Shown here: in pieces, positions 9,044 to 20,011 of the stretch
Numbering within the stretch: position 1 is the stretch's first letter
Layout of the letters: the number at the start of each line of letters is the position of its first letter
From: Rhodococcus spelaei
GTDB taxonomy: Bacteria; Actinomycetota; Actinomycetes; Mycobacteriales; Mycobacteriaceae
DNA length: 64,000 bases
NCBI RefSeq assembly: GCF_006704125.1
Contig: NZ_VIGH01000004.1
Coordinates: 445,529 to 509,528, forward strand
Direction of reading: 5' to 3'
Position numbers and translations under genes: made by a program
Notes under the pieces: model-generated
The model's database searches: none
What the model was told of the DNA's origin: nothing
What the model saw: the letters and a program-made list of their open reading frames with translations, nothing else

Positions 9044-10585
9044 ATGTCTCTCAATCTGGCGCTCATCCTGCGTGAGTCCGTCCGTGCCGACCCGGATGCC
9101 GCGCTGCTGCATTTCGGCGGCCGGACCTGGACCCGCCGCGAGGTCGACGCGGTCTCGGATCGCGTCGCGGCCGGACTGCTCGCCGGCGGCCTGGGCAGCG
9201 GCGACCGTGTCGCCGTGCAACTGCCGAACATTCCCGAGTTCGTGTTCGCGTACTTCGGCATACTCAAGGCCGGGCTGGTGATGGTTCCGATGAACCCGTT
9301 GCTGCGGCCGCCGGAGATCGCCCACCAACTTGCCCGCAGCGATGCTCGGGTGATGATCACCGAGCGTGGACTGCTCGAGCAGGCCCTCGCCGGCGCAAGC
9401 GATCTGCCGGACCTGGTGCTGGTGGTGGTCGGCGACGCCGAGGTCGTGACCGAGCGCCCCGTTCTCGGCTTCGAGGACCTGCACGTCGACGGCGCCGAAC
9501 CGATGCTGGAACCCACCGACGCCGAGGCCACGGCCGTCGTCATCTTCACCAGTGGTACCACCGGCAGGCCGAAGGGCGCCGAGCTCACCCACGTGCAGCT
9601 GTACATGAACTGCACCCACGCCGGCCGACTCGGCGGCCTTGGCGTCGACGACGTCGTTGTCGGGGTGCTGCCGCTGTTCCACGTCTTCGGTCTCTCGAGC
9701 GTCCTCGACGCGGCGGTCCGGTGGGGGTCGGCGCTGGTGCTGGTACCGCGCTTCGACGCGGACGCGGTCCTCGACGCGATCGAACGTCACCGCGCCACCG
9801 TCCTGCCGGGAGTCCCGACGGTCTTCGTCTCGTTGCTGGCCGCGAACATCGCCGGGCGGGACGTGTCCTCCCTGCGGCTCGGCCTCTCCGGTGGTGCGGC
9901 GCTGTCACCCACCCATCTGAACGCCTTCGAGGCAGCCGTCCCGTCCGCGACCATCCTGGAGGGCTACGGCCTGACGGAATGCGCGAGTGTTGCGACCTTC
10001 AACACCGGACGCGGTGCCCGCAAGATCGGTTCGATCGGAACCCCGTTGTGGGGCACCGAAGTCCGTCTAGTCGACAGCGCCGGTGAGGTGCTGCGGGCGA
10101 CCGGGCCCGATCACGTCGGTGAACTCGAGATTCGGGGCCATCACGTGATGAAGGGCTACATCGGCCAACCCGAGGCAACGGCCGCGGTCCTGCGTGCCGG
10201 CTGGCTTGCCACCGGTGATCTCGGGTACGTCGACGGCGACGGCTACTACTTCATCGTCGACCGCAAGAAGGACGTGATCCTGCGGGGCGGCTACAACGTC
10301 TATCCGCGCGAAGTGGAAGAAGCACTGCTGCAACATCCCTCGGTGATGGAGGCCGCGGTGGTCGGACGCGCCGACGATCGGCTCGGTGAGGAGGTCGTCG
10401 CCTTCGTCGTCACCGAGCCCGGCCTTCGACTGGACCCGGACGAACTGATCGCGTTCGCCAGGGAGCGGGTCGCGGCCTACAAGTACCCACGGGCGGTCAC
10501 CGTCCTCGACGCCCTTCCGCAGGGGGCGACCGGCAAGGTCCTCAAGCGGGTCCTGGCCGGCGCGCCCGACCCCGTATCCCATTGA
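9044..10585 (+). CDS. AMP-forming acyl-CoA synthetase (fatty-acid/aromatic-acid CoA ligase type)
   Basis: ANL-superfamily ligase of 513 residues activating a carboxylic acid through an acyl-adenylate. The phosphate loop TSGTTGRPKG is at residues 169-178, followed by the A5-type motif EGYGLTE. The hinge motif is GDLGYVDGDGYYFIVDRKKD, with GGYNVYPREVEEAL near residue 415. The C-terminal catalytic lysine lies in PQGATGKVLKRVL. ATG at 9044 follows GAAGAAGGA. It probably converts the deaminated product of the locus into a CoA thioester, but the substrate cannot be read from the sequence. Confidence 0.88.
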   Translation: MSLNLALILRESVRADPDAALLHFGGRTWTRREVDAVSDRVAAGLLAGGLGSGDRVAVQLPNIPEFVFAYFGILKAGLVMVPMNPLLRPPEIAHQLARSDARVMITERGLLEQALAGASDLPDLVLVVVGDAEVVTERPVLGFEDLHVDGAEPMLEPTDAEATAVVIFTSGTTGRPKGAELTHVQLYMNCTHAGRLGGLGVDDVVVGVLPLFHVFGLSSVLDAAVRWGSALVLVPRFDADAVLDAIERHRATVLPGVPTVFVSLLAANIAGRDVSSLRLGLSGGAALSPTHLNAFEAAVPSATILEGYGLTECASVATFNTGRGARKIGSIGTPLWGTEVRLVDSAGEVLRATGPDHVGELEIRGHHVMKGYIGQPEATAAVLRAGWLATGDLGYVDGDGYYFIVDRKKDVILRGGYNVYPREVEEALLQHPSVMEAAVVGRADDRLGEEVVAFVVTEPGLRLDPDELIAFARERVAAYKYPRAVTVLDALPQGATGKVLKRVLAGAPDPVSH

Positions 10586-10620
10586 TCGGCAACACTATCC
10601 ACCCGAAAGGCATTCGCACT

Positions 10621-11400
10621 GTGAACACCACGTCGCACCGCACCCTCGAAGGCAAGACGGCCGTCGTCACCGGCGGTGGCCGCGGCATCGGAAGGATGAT
10701 CACAGAGGGGCTCCTCCGCGAGGGAGCCTCGGTGATCATCAGCAGCCGCAAGCAGGACGATCTCGATGCGGCGGTCGCGGAACTGTCCCCGCTCGGGGAG
10801 ATCTCCTCCTTCGCGGCCGACCTAGGCGCCACCGGCGGAGTCGAGGCGTTGGCCGCCCACGTCGCGGAGCAGGTCGATGCCCTGCACGTCCTGGTCAACA
10901 ATGCGGGAGCGAACTGGGGTGCACCGGTCGAGGACTTCCCGGCGTCGGCATGGGACAAGGTGCTCTCGGTCAACGTCAAGGCGATGTTCGGGTTGACCCA
11001 GGCGCTGCTGCCGCAACTGCGGGCGGCGTCCACCGACGACGACCCCGCCCGCGTCGTCAACATCGGGAGTATCGACGGACTCCGGGCGCCGCAGCCCGGC
11101 ATCAACAACTTCTCCTACAGCGCCAGCAAGGCCGCGGTGCACATGCTCACCCAGCAGCTGGCGACCACCCTCGCGCCGGACATCCTGGTCAACGCGATCG
11201 CGCCGGGACTGTTCGAGTCGAAGATGACCACCGGTCTGCTCGCGTTCGGTGAGGATGCGGTGGCCGCGCAGATTCCCCTGCGCCGGATCGGCCGCCCCGC
11301 TGACATGGCGGGCATCGCGGCCTTCCTCGCCGGACCGTCGAGCACCTATATCACCGGAGCGGTCATCCCCGTCGACGGTGGCGTGGTCGCCTCCCGCTGA
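10621..11400 (+). CDS. Short-chain dehydrogenase/reductase
   Basis: SDR of 259 residues. The NAD(P)-binding motif TGGGRGIG is at residues 17-24, LVNNAGAN follows mid-protein, the catalytic serine lies in NIGSIDG, and YSASK places Tyr166 and Lys170. GTG at 10621, preceded by AAAGG, is preferred over an in-frame TTG at 10582 inside the previous gene's end. It closes the rightward arm of the locus and fits a hydroxyacyl or alcohol oxidation step downstream of the CoA ligase. Confidence 0.85.
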   Translation: MNTTSHRTLEGKTAVVTGGGRGIGRMITEGLLREGASVIISSRKQDDLDAAVAELSPLGEISSFAADLGATGGVEALAAHVAEQVDALHVLVNNAGANWGAPVEDFPASAWDKVLSVNVKAMFGLTQALLPQLRAASTDDDPARVVNIGSIDGLRAPQPGINNFSYSASKAAVHMLTQQLATTLAPDILVNAIAPGLFESKMTTGLLAFGEDAVAAQIPLRRIGRPADMAGIAAFLAGPSSTYITGAVIPVDGGVVASR

Positions 11401-11417
11401 GGCACGGGTGCCTTCCT

Positions 11418-12269
11418 GTGACGGACGGTTACACTTTGCCGGTGACCGAGGAGCCGGGAGGCGATGCGCGGGTGTCAGCAGGCCGCATCGTGTCCGTGCT
11501 GGCCTGGATACGTGCGGTCGACAGCGCGCCGGCCGTGGTCGACACGGTGCGGCGTGCGCGACGGGCATTGCCCGGCGACCCCTCCTTCGGTGACCCCCTC
11601 TCCACGGCCGGCCCGGGCGGGGTGCGGGCGATGGCCCGGGCCGCCGACCGCCTGCTCGACGACGGCCCCGGCGCCTCCCGCGAGGTCAGCCTCGGTGCGC
11701 TGCAGGTCTGGCAGGCGCTGCTCGAGCGCACCGGCCGTGGCCGCGGCACCCGCGAGGTCACCATCGTCTTCACCGACCTGATCGGGTTCTCCGACTGGGC
11801 GCTCGCCGCGGGCGACGAGGCCACCCTCGACCTGTTGCGGGACGTCGCCAGGGCCATCGAACCCCCTGTCGCGGACCTCGGCGGCCATGTCGTCAAACGG
11901 ATGGGCGACGGCATGATGGCCGTGTTCACCCGGCCCGACCGCGCGATCGAAGCGGCGTTCGCCGCGCGCACCGCCCTTGCCGAGGTGCGAAACGGCGGCT
12001 ACCGGCCACGCATGCGGGTGGGCATCCACACCGGCGTGCCCCGTCAGATCGGGGCGGACTGGCTCGGCGTCGACGTCAACGTCGCAGCCCGGGTGATGCA
12101 GGCGGGCGGCGACGCCAACGTGATGGCCTCCTCGGTCACCCTGGACGCGCTCGAACCCGGACTGCTCGACGACCTCGGTGTCCGCGCCAAGGCCTACCGT
12201 CGTGGGCTGTTCGCCGCGCCGCTGCGCGGTGTGCCCGACGACCTGCGACTGTTCACCCTCACGCACTGA
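11418..12269 (+). CDS. Class III adenylate/guanylate cyclase
   Basis: Cytosolic protein of 283 residues. An N-terminal helical region of about 110 residues precedes a class III cyclase homology domain. Visible catalytic features are the metal-binding FTDLIGFSDWA, GGHVVKRMGDGMMAVF (substrate-specifying lysine and second metal aspartate), and DVNVAARVMQ (transition-state Asn/Arg). The Lys/Asp pattern favours ATP as substrate. The GTG start lies 17 bases after the SDR stop. The N-terminal domain is not a recognised sensor. Confidence 0.85.
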   Translation: MTDGYTLPVTEEPGGDARVSAGRIVSVLAWIRAVDSAPAVVDTVRRARRALPGDPSFGDPLSTAGPGGVRAMARAADRLLDDGPGASREVSLGALQVWQALLERTGRGRGTREVTIVFTDLIGFSDWALAAGDEATLDLLRDVARAIEPPVADLGGHVVKRMGDGMMAVFTRPDRAIEAAFAARTALAEVRNGGYRPRMRVGIHTGVPRQIGADWLGVDVNVAARVMQAGGDANVMASSVTLDALEPGLLDDLGVRAKAYRRGLFAAPLRGVPDDLRLFTLTH

Positions 12270-12325
12270 CCGGACGGCGGAAGTCAACCCTCCCGCTCGC
12301 GCACCGAGGCGCGCACACTGGAGAC

Positions 12326-12505
12326 ATGACTGATAGGGAGCAGCGCACCCCCTTCTACGGGGTCTTGATGATTCTCGTGGCACTCGGCGCCGCGATGGCG
12401 GTCAGTTACTACGGTCCGGCCTGGTTCCGCGTCACCGTCTACCTGCTGGCGGTCATGTTGATCGTCGTCGGGGGCGTCATGACCTTCCGGGACTATTCGC
12501 GCTGA
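12326..12505 (+). CDS. Small two-helix membrane protein
   Basis: Protein of 59 residues beginning MTDREQRTPFYGVLMILVAL and ending FRDYSR. It has two hydrophobic segments (about residues 11-29 and 37-54) and charged ends, giving a hairpin topology. ATG at 12326 is preceded by GGAGAC. It lies 56 bases after the cyclase gene on the same strand, before a strong terminator. Not recognised as a named family; small membrane proteins of this kind are common in actinobacteria. Confidence 0.65.
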   Translation: MTDREQRTPFYGVLMILVALGAAMAVSYYGPAWFRVTVYLLAVMLIVVGGVMTFRDYSR

Positions 12506-12513
12506 CACCGGCG

Positions 12514-12550
12514 CTGTGCGCGTCCTCGACCCGGGCGAGGACGCGCACAG
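12514..12550. terminator. Strong bidirectional hairpin terminator
   Basis: The perfect 15-bp arms CTGTGCGCGTCCTCG (12514-12528) and CGAGGACGCGCACAG (12536-12550) enclose a 7-base loop. The hairpin lies between the convergent small membrane protein gene and thiD. No T-tract. Confidence 0.75.
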
Positions 12551-12557
12551 GTGTGTG

Positions 12558-15147
<2,590 letters not shown>

Positions 15148-15306
15148 GTGTAGTTGTCGGCGCCGACCCTAGACCGTGTCCGGCGCGCTGCGCCAGTCCC
15201 GGATGTCTCCGACGCGAATCTGAGTGATCCCGCTCACAATGTCCCCCGTTTGACCTATAGTGGCGTGGGTCACATTTTGGTCACGGGTGGGTAGGGAGAC
15301 GGGTTC

Positions 15307-15651
15307 ATGATTGCGCATTCACCGACCGCGGAGGTGTCGAACAATGCTGGTCAGAGTCGTTTCGAGCTCCGCCTGAACGGCGACCTGGTCGGCATTCTCG
15401 GTTACTACGAGTTGGACACGAACGCGGCGTCAGGGGTTCGTGCCGGACGCCGGTCCGGGCCGCCGATCGTCTCCTTCATGCACACCGTGATCGTCGAGGA
15501 CTTCGGTCATCGCGGCCTCGCCGCGGTGATGGTGCGGCGCGCGCTCGACGCGGCCCGCGGATACGGCTGGAAGGTCCGCCCGGTCTGCACATACCTGCAG
15601 CGATTCATCGCCGACAATCCCGAGTACCGGGACCTGATCGTCCCGGTGTGA
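15307..15651 (+). CDS. YidJ/YjdJ-like GNAT-family N-acetyltransferase, copy 1
   Basis: Mini-GNAT of 114 residues. RFELRLNGDLVGILGYYEL forms the first strands, MHTVIVEDFGHRGLAAVMVRRALDAAR is the acetyl-CoA-binding V-x-x-x-x-R/G-x-G/A region, and VRPVCTYLQRFIADNPEYRDLI is the usual end. ATG at 15307 follows GGGAGACGG. The next gene is a paralogue with the same architecture. Upstream (about 15248-15290) are TTGACC and a repeated GGTCAC. Substrate unknown. Confidence 0.78.
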   Translation: MIAHSPTAEVSNNAGQSRFELRLNGDLVGILGYYELDTNAASGVRAGRRSGPPIVSFMHTVIVEDFGHRGLAAVMVRRALDAARGYGWKVRPVCTYLQRFIADNPEYRDLIVPV

Positions 15652-15814
15652 GGCTCGGCGGTCGGCCGGGGAGATGCCGATTCGGCCACGATTCGAAGAA
15701 GTCTGGGCGACAAATCGGCGAGAGCCTCGCCGTCGGGCGGCGTGATGCCGAGGGGGCTGCTTGCATGGCGGTGTGGATCACATCTTCAAGCGGCACCACG
15801 TCCAGGCTGTGGCG

Positions 15815-16183
15815 GTGAGTACACCCGTCGCCGAGCCGGCAGACCCGGCACTCGCGCGCGTCGAGGACAACCCGTCGCACTCGCGCTTCGACCTGTGGGT
15901 CGGCGACGAGTTGGTGGGGATCCTCGGCTACCGGACCGCGAGCGACGACCTCGATGCGTCGCCGGCGGGGGATGTGCCCGGCGGCGATCCGCAGGTGGTC
16001 GCGTTGATGCACACCGTGGTCAAGGAGGACTTCGGCGGTCGCGGGTGGGCCGCGATCCTGGTCCGCGAGGTGCTCGAGGAGTCGCGGGTGCGGGGCTGGC
16101 GACTGCGGCCGGTCTGCACCTATGTCCAGCGGTACCTCGGCACTCACACCGAGTTCCTGGCGCTGGTCGACGACGCCGCCTGA
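15815..16183 (+). CDS. YidJ/YjdJ-like GNAT-family N-acetyltransferase, copy 2
   Basis: Second mini-GNAT, 122 residues from the GTG at 15815 (MSTPVAEP). In-frame starts at 15761 (TTG, after AGGGGG) and 15773 (GTG) would add an N-terminal extension. It shares with copy 1 the DLWVGDELVGILGYR-type start, MHTVVKEDFGGRGWAAILVREVLEE and LRPVCTYVQRYL. The two copies are tandem on the same strand, separated by about 110-160 bases, and look like an old duplication. Start choice is uncertain. Confidence 0.72.
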   Translation: MSTPVAEPADPALARVEDNPSHSRFDLWVGDELVGILGYRTASDDLDASPAGDVPGGDPQVVALMHTVVKEDFGGRGWAAILVREVLEESRVRGWRLRPVCTYVQRYLGTHTEFLALVDDAA

Positions 16184-16198
16184 CGGTCCCACCTAAAG

Positions 16199-16266
16199 TG
16201 AGAGCACTGCTCTTGTTATTTCATTCACGTGAGTGAATACTGCTCCCAATAGAGAGCGCCGCTCTC
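16199..16266. promoter_or_regulatory. Three clustered palindromes upstream of a membrane protein gene
   Basis: Three inverted repeats lie within 68 bases: AGAGCACTGCTCT (16201-16213, arms AGAGC/GCTCT), ATTCACGTGAGTGAAT (16223-16238) and GAGAGCGCCGCTCTC (16252-16266). The outer two share the GAGC...GCTC half-site and resemble TetR-type operators. The central one covers the likely promoter. No regulator gene is adjacent. Confidence 0.6.
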
Positions 16267-16285
16267 GTTTGGTGAGGAGTGAGTC

Positions 16286-16972
16286 ATGATCGACACGACC
16301 ATCCGGCAAGGCGCCCGCCGCGGGGCCGCAACGGCCGCGGCCGCACTGTTCGGGGCATCGGGACTGCTGTTCCTGCTGTATCCCGCGGTCCGGCCGTACT
16401 CGGACTATCTGAACGAGACCACCCTGGAAGGGGCGCGCGCCTACGCGTCTGGAGGCTGGGTCGCTGCCCACGTCTTCGGAATGCTCGGCTTCCTGCTACT
16501 GGGGTTGGCGGTGCAAGCGCTTCGCGAGATCCTCCGCGGCACGCCCTCCGACCGGGCCGCGATCGCTGCCACCGCGGCGACTTGGATCGGAGTCTGCCTC
16601 TCCCTCCCGTACTACGGTGCCGAGGACTTCGGGTTGCACGCGATCGGGGCACGGGCGCTGGCCGACGGCTCACCGAACCTGCTCGGCCTGGTCGAGCAGG
16701 TGCGCGGCGGCGGCACTCAAATGGCGATGTTCGCGGTCGGGCTGGTGCTGGTCGCGGTGGGCGTGATCATCGCCGCGGTCGCGATCTGGCGCTCGGGCGC
16801 GTTGGACCGGTGGAGCGGGGTCCCGCTGGCCGTCGGGTTCGCGCTGTTCGTCCCGCAGTTCTTCGGCCCGCCGTGGATGCGTGTCGCGCACGGTCTCGTG
16901 CTGGCCGCAGGTGGACTGCGGCTCGCCACCGCCCTCCTGCGGACCCGCCGAGACGGCGCCGACCCGAACTAG
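16286..16972 (+). CDS. Multi-pass membrane protein of unknown function
   Basis: Protein of 228 residues with about six hydrophobic segments: around residues 14-34, 56-80, 90-108, 140-165, 175-195 and 200-215. No catalytic motif is recognised. ATG at 16286 follows GAGGAG. Its stop TAG shares the palindromic CTAG with the stop codon of the convergent xthA gene. Clustered palindromes upstream suggest tight repression. Confidence 0.7.
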   Translation: MIDTTIRQGARRGAATAAAALFGASGLLFLLYPAVRPYSDYLNETTLEGARAYASGGWVAAHVFGMLGFLLLGLAVQALREILRGTPSDRAAIAATAATWIGVCLSLPYYGAEDFGLHAIGARALADGSPNLLGLVEQVRGGGTQMAMFAVGLVLVAVGVIIAAVAIWRSGALDRWSGVPLAVGFALFVPQFFGPPWMRVAHGLVLAAGGLRLATALLRTRRDGADPN

Positions 16973-17784
16973 TCGAGTTCGACGACCACCGGCGCATGAT
17001 CGCTGGCGCCCTTGCCCTTTCGTTCCTCACGGTCGATCGAGGCGCCGGTCACCCGGGCGGCCAGCGCGGGCGACGCGAGGGCGAAGTCGATCCGCATGCC
17101 CTGGCGCTTCGGGAAACGCAGCTGCGTGTAGTCCCAGTAGGTGTAGACGCCAGGGCCGGGGGTGTGCGGCCGGACCACGTCGGCGAAGCCGGCGTCGACG
17201 AAGGCGTGGAACGCATCGCGCTCCGGCTGCGAGGTGTGCGTCTTGCCCTCGAACAGCGCCGGATCCCACACATCCTCGTCGGTCGGCGCGACGTTCCAGT
17301 CGCCGACCAGGGCAACCTGTGCGTTCGGGTCCTCGGCGAGCCACTTGGCGGCGTCGTCGCGCAGCGTCGCGAGCCAGTCCAGCTTGTACGTGTAGTGCGG
17401 GTCGGACAGCTCGCGGCCGTTCGGCACGTACAGGCTCCACACCCGCACCCCGCCGCAGGTCGCGCCGATCGCGCGAGCCTCGACGACCGGAGTGGCGATG
17501 TCCAGGCTGTCGGCGGCGGCCTTCGCGAACCCCGGCTGGCCCTCGAACCCGACTTGCACGTCCTCGAGTCCGACCCGCGAGATGATCGCGACCCCGTTCC
17601 ACTGGCTCAGCCCGACGTGAGCGACCTCGTAGCCGAGATCGGTGAACCGCTCGGTGGGGAACTGGTCGTCACGACACTTGGTCTCCTGGATCGCGAGCAC
17701 GTCCGTCTCCGTCCGCACCAGCCAGTCCACGATCCGGTCCGTCCGGGCCCGCACCGAGTTCACATTCCACGTCGCCAGTCGCAT
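16969..17784 (-). CDS. xthA: Exodeoxyribonuclease III / AP endonuclease
   Basis: Endonuclease/exonuclease/phosphatase-fold DNA repair enzyme of 271 residues. The N-terminal MRLATWNVNSVRAR carries the first metal-site asparagine, AIQETKC places Glu34, GDWNVAPTDEDVWD is the Asp/Asn pair, and SDHAPV near the C-terminus supplies the catalytic Asp-His. ATG at 17784 is chosen because homologues start at MRLATWN. Orthologous by context to M. tuberculosis Rv0427c; the next genes on this strand are the Rv0428c-like gene and def. Confidence 0.9.
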   Translation of the reverse strand: MRLATWNVNSVRARTDRIVDWLVRTETDVLAIQETKCRDDQFPTERFTDLGYEVAHVGLSQWNGVAIISRVGLEDVQVGFEGQPGFAKAAADSLDIATPVVEARAIGATCGGVRVWSLYVPNGRELSDPHYTYKLDWLATLRDDAAKWLAEDPNAQVALVGDWNVAPTDEDVWDPALFEGKTHTSQPERDAFHAFVDAGFADVVRPHTPGPGVYTYWDYTQLRFPKRQGMRIDFALASPALAARVTGASIDREERKGKGASDHAPVVVELD

Positions 17785-17826
17785 GCCAGGCAGCGTAGTT
17801 CCGCGGCATGGATGCCGCCCCGCCCG

Positions 17827-17875
17827 GGTGAGGGGAACCTTCAGCCAGGTAGACCGGGTGAAGGTTCCCCTCACC
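17827..17875. terminator. 17-bp inverted repeat between acetyltransferase and xthA genes
   Basis: The arms GGTGAGGGGAACCTTCA (17827-17843) and TGAAGGTTCCCCTCACC (17859-17875) are perfectly complementary around a 15-base loop. The repeat sits after the acetyltransferase stop and before the xthA start on the minus strand. It may terminate transcription or be a dispersed palindromic element. Confidence 0.55.
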
Positions 17876-17890
17876 GTGGTGCGGCGGGGG

Positions 17891-18841
17891 TCAGTCGGGG
17901 GCAGTCGCGTACCGGTAGCGGTGGTGATCGACGAGCCCCAGGGTGCGGTAGAGCGCGATGGCAGGCTCGTTGTCCGCAGCCACCTGGATGTACGCGTGGG
18001 TGGCGCCGTTGTCGCGTCCCCAGCGGATCATCTCCGCGCACATCAGCAGCCCGAGCCCGCGTCGTCGATGCTCGGGCGCGACCTCGACCGCGGACAGGCC
18101 CACCCAGTACCGCCCGTCCGGAGCCTCGGTGACCGCGGCTCGGGCGATCGCGAGCAGTTCGGTGTCCGGGCTTCCGAGCGCCCCGAAACCGAGCCGGCCC
18201 TCGCGGACCGCGCCGAGCACCGCCGACGCGCCTTCGGGCAGCGACTCGCCTCGGTAGTGGTAGAGCGGCAGCCAGCGCTCGTCCGGCGTGTCCGCCACGG
18301 TCACCAGCGAATCGCCCTCGGGCAGAGTCAGATTCGCGATGTCGGCGGCCATCACCTGCACCTCGTCGGACACCTCCCAGCCGTCGGGCGCGGCGCCGAG
18401 CCGGTCGGGCAGCAGTAGTCGCAGCCGCTGGCCGCGCTCGGCGTACCAGGCACGCAACCGCTCCGCGGTGTCGCCGGTGTAGAGGTCGCCGATCCGGTCC
18501 GCCTTGCCCAGCGGGGTGGCGGAATTCGCTCGTCGGGTGAAGCCGTCGCCGAAGCGGGCCAGCCACCCGTTCACCCAGGTCTGCTCGGTGCCCGGCCAGC
18601 CGTCGGCCGCCGCCAGTTCCAGGGCGCGGATTTCCCGCGTCACGACCGGTCGCGCGCCGAGGGCCTTGAGCGCGACCACCTGGTCGGGGGAGACCTGGAC
18701 GACCCGGCCGTCCGGGGCACGCACGACGACCGCCGGAGTGAGTGAGACCAGCTCGCCGATGATGTCGGTCAGCGGCTGCGGATAGCCCGGCGGAAGCTTG
18801 TAGCGCAGGACGACCCGGCTCCCGAGGGCAGCCTCAGTCAT
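17891..18841 (-). CDS. GNAT acetyltransferase, Rv0428c-like (SH3-like N-domain plus GNAT)
   Basis: Protein of 316 residues. The N-terminal beta-rich SH3-like segment (about 5-65, with [10 protein letters not shown] and [22 protein letters not shown]) is followed by a C-terminal GNAT domain with [31 protein letters not shown] (acetyl-CoA pyrophosphate loop R-R-x-G-L-G) and [16 protein letters not shown] at 18841 overlaps the def end by 8 bases. Its position beside def and xthA matches Rv0428c. The acceptor substrate is not evident. Confidence 0.83.
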   Translation of the reverse strand: MTEAALGSRVVLRYKLPPGYPQPLTDIIGELVSLTPAVVVRAPDGRVVQVSPDQVVALKALGARPVVTREIRALELAAADGWPGTEQTWVNGWLARFGDGFTRRANSATPLGKADRIGDLYTGDTAERLRAWYAERGQRLRLLLPDRLGAAPDGWEVSDEVQVMAADIANLTLPEGDSLVTVADTPDERWLPLYHYRGESLPEGASAVLGAVREGRLGFGALGSPDTELLAIARAAVTEAPDGRYWVGLSAVEVAPEHRRRGLGLLMCAEMIRWGRDNGATHAYIQVAADNEPAIALYRTLGLVDHHRYRYATAPD

Positions 18842-19424
18842 CGTGGCCGAACGGGTCCTCGACCGTGCCGGGGATCCAGCTCTGCCCGGGCACGCCCCAG
18901 CCCGCCCGCTTGATCGTCTTCTTCGCCGCGCGCGCATTGCGGCCGATCAACATGTCCGTGTACAGGAAACCGTCGAGGTGGCCGACCTCGTGCTGCAGCA
19001 TCCGGGCGAAGAATCCGTTGCCCTGGATGTCGACGGGGTCGCCGTTGACGTCGATGCCGGTGACTCGGGCCCAGTCCGCGCGACCGGTCGGGAACTGCTC
19101 GCCCGGCACCGACAGGCAGCCCTCCTCGTCGTCGTCGGGATCGGGCATGGTCTCGGGGAGTGCGGAGGTCTCGAGCACCGGGTTGATGACCTCGCCGCGG
19201 CGTCGGGCGCCGTCACCGTCGCCGTCGTAGTCGGGGCAGTCGTAGACGAACAGCCGCAGCGCGACGCCCACCTGGTTGGCGGCCAGACCGACGCCGTTCG
19301 CGGCGTCCATCGTGTCGTACATGTCGGCGATGAGCTCGGCCACCTCGGACACGGGTTGCGTCACCGGTTGGGTCGGCTCGTGCAGCACCGGGTCGCCAAC
19401 GATCCGGATGGGAAGAATTGCCAT
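18834..19424 (-). CDS. def: Peptide deformylase
   Basis: Metalloenzyme of 196 residues removing the formyl group from nascent N-terminal methionine. All three motifs are intact: [10 protein letters not shown] (44-53), EGCLSVP (101-107, metal ligand Cys103) and QHEVGH (144-149, HEXXH). An acidic insert of about 15 residues ([11 protein letters not shown] and DPDDDEE) is typical of the mycobacterial enzymes. ATG at 19424 is preferred over upstream in-frame starts. It is followed by the overlapping acetyltransferase gene. Confidence 0.94.
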   Translation of the reverse strand: MAILPIRIVGDPVLHEPTQPVTQPVSEVAELIADMYDTMDAANGVGLAANQVGVALRLFVYDCPDYDGDGDGARRRGEVINPVLETSALPETMPDPDDDEEGCLSVPGEQFPTGRADWARVTGIDVNGDPVDIQGNGFFARMLQHEVGHLDGFLYTDMLIGRNARAAKKTIKRAGWGVPGQSWIPGTVEDPFGHDD

Positions 19425-19646
19425 GGTGAGAAGAATAGTGGGGGGCTCGCGGGTGACTCGGGCGGTGTGCCGGAGGGCGACGCGCCAGCACACCGAACCC
19501 GGGCCCTGACGTGGCGACCATGGTTGAATCACTCACTGAAGAACAACTGTGTAATTTCGTTGCTCGGTCATGTGAAGCCGACCGGGTGTCCGGGGAACTT
19601 TAGGTTTCGCTGAAATTTGGGCGAGAGCTCGAAGTTGAGGAGTGAG

Positions 19647-19973
19647 ATGGACGGCGCAGCAGCGCGTAGCCGGAATTCCGAGCACACCGACCCGCAGGAA
19701 TCCAACGAGGCAGGCGCGGACGGACTCACCCGCCGCGACCACGACATCCTGTCCTTCGAACGCCAGTGGTGGAAATACGCGGGCGCCAAGGAAGAGGCCA
19801 TCAAGGAACTCTTCGACATGTCCGCGACCCGCTACTACCAGGTCCTGAACGCGCTGGTCGACCGGCCGGAAGCCCTCGCGGCGGATCCGATGCTGGTGAA
19901 GCGACTGCGCCGGCTGCGGGCCAGTAGGCAGAAGGCGCGGGCGGCCCGCCGGCTCGGATTCGACATCACCTAG
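19647..19973 (+). CDS. DUF3263 protein (Rv0430-like)
   Basis: Protein of 108 residues with a disordered N-terminal 30 residues and a helical core LTRRDHDILSFERQWWKYAGAKEEAI. KELFDMSATRYYQVLNALVD resembles a helix-turn-helix, and a basic tail RRLRASRQKARAARR follows. ATG at 19647 is preceded by GAGGAG. By order it corresponds to Rv0430, between def and virR. DNA binding is plausible from the basic HTH-like character but not established here. Confidence 0.8.
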   Translation: MDGAAARSRNSEHTDPQESNEAGADGLTRRDHDILSFERQWWKYAGAKEEAIKELFDMSATRYYQVLNALVDRPEALAADPMLVKRLRRLRASRQKARAARRLGFDIT

Positions 19974-20011
19974 GTGCCTGCGATGACTCCGCGGCCTCTA
20001 AGGTCAATGGC

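Noticed and set aside
19520-19603. 27-codon frame [19 protein letters not shown] between def and the DUF3263 gene
   Set aside because: Short and without a clear ribosome-binding site; kept only as a possible leader peptide.
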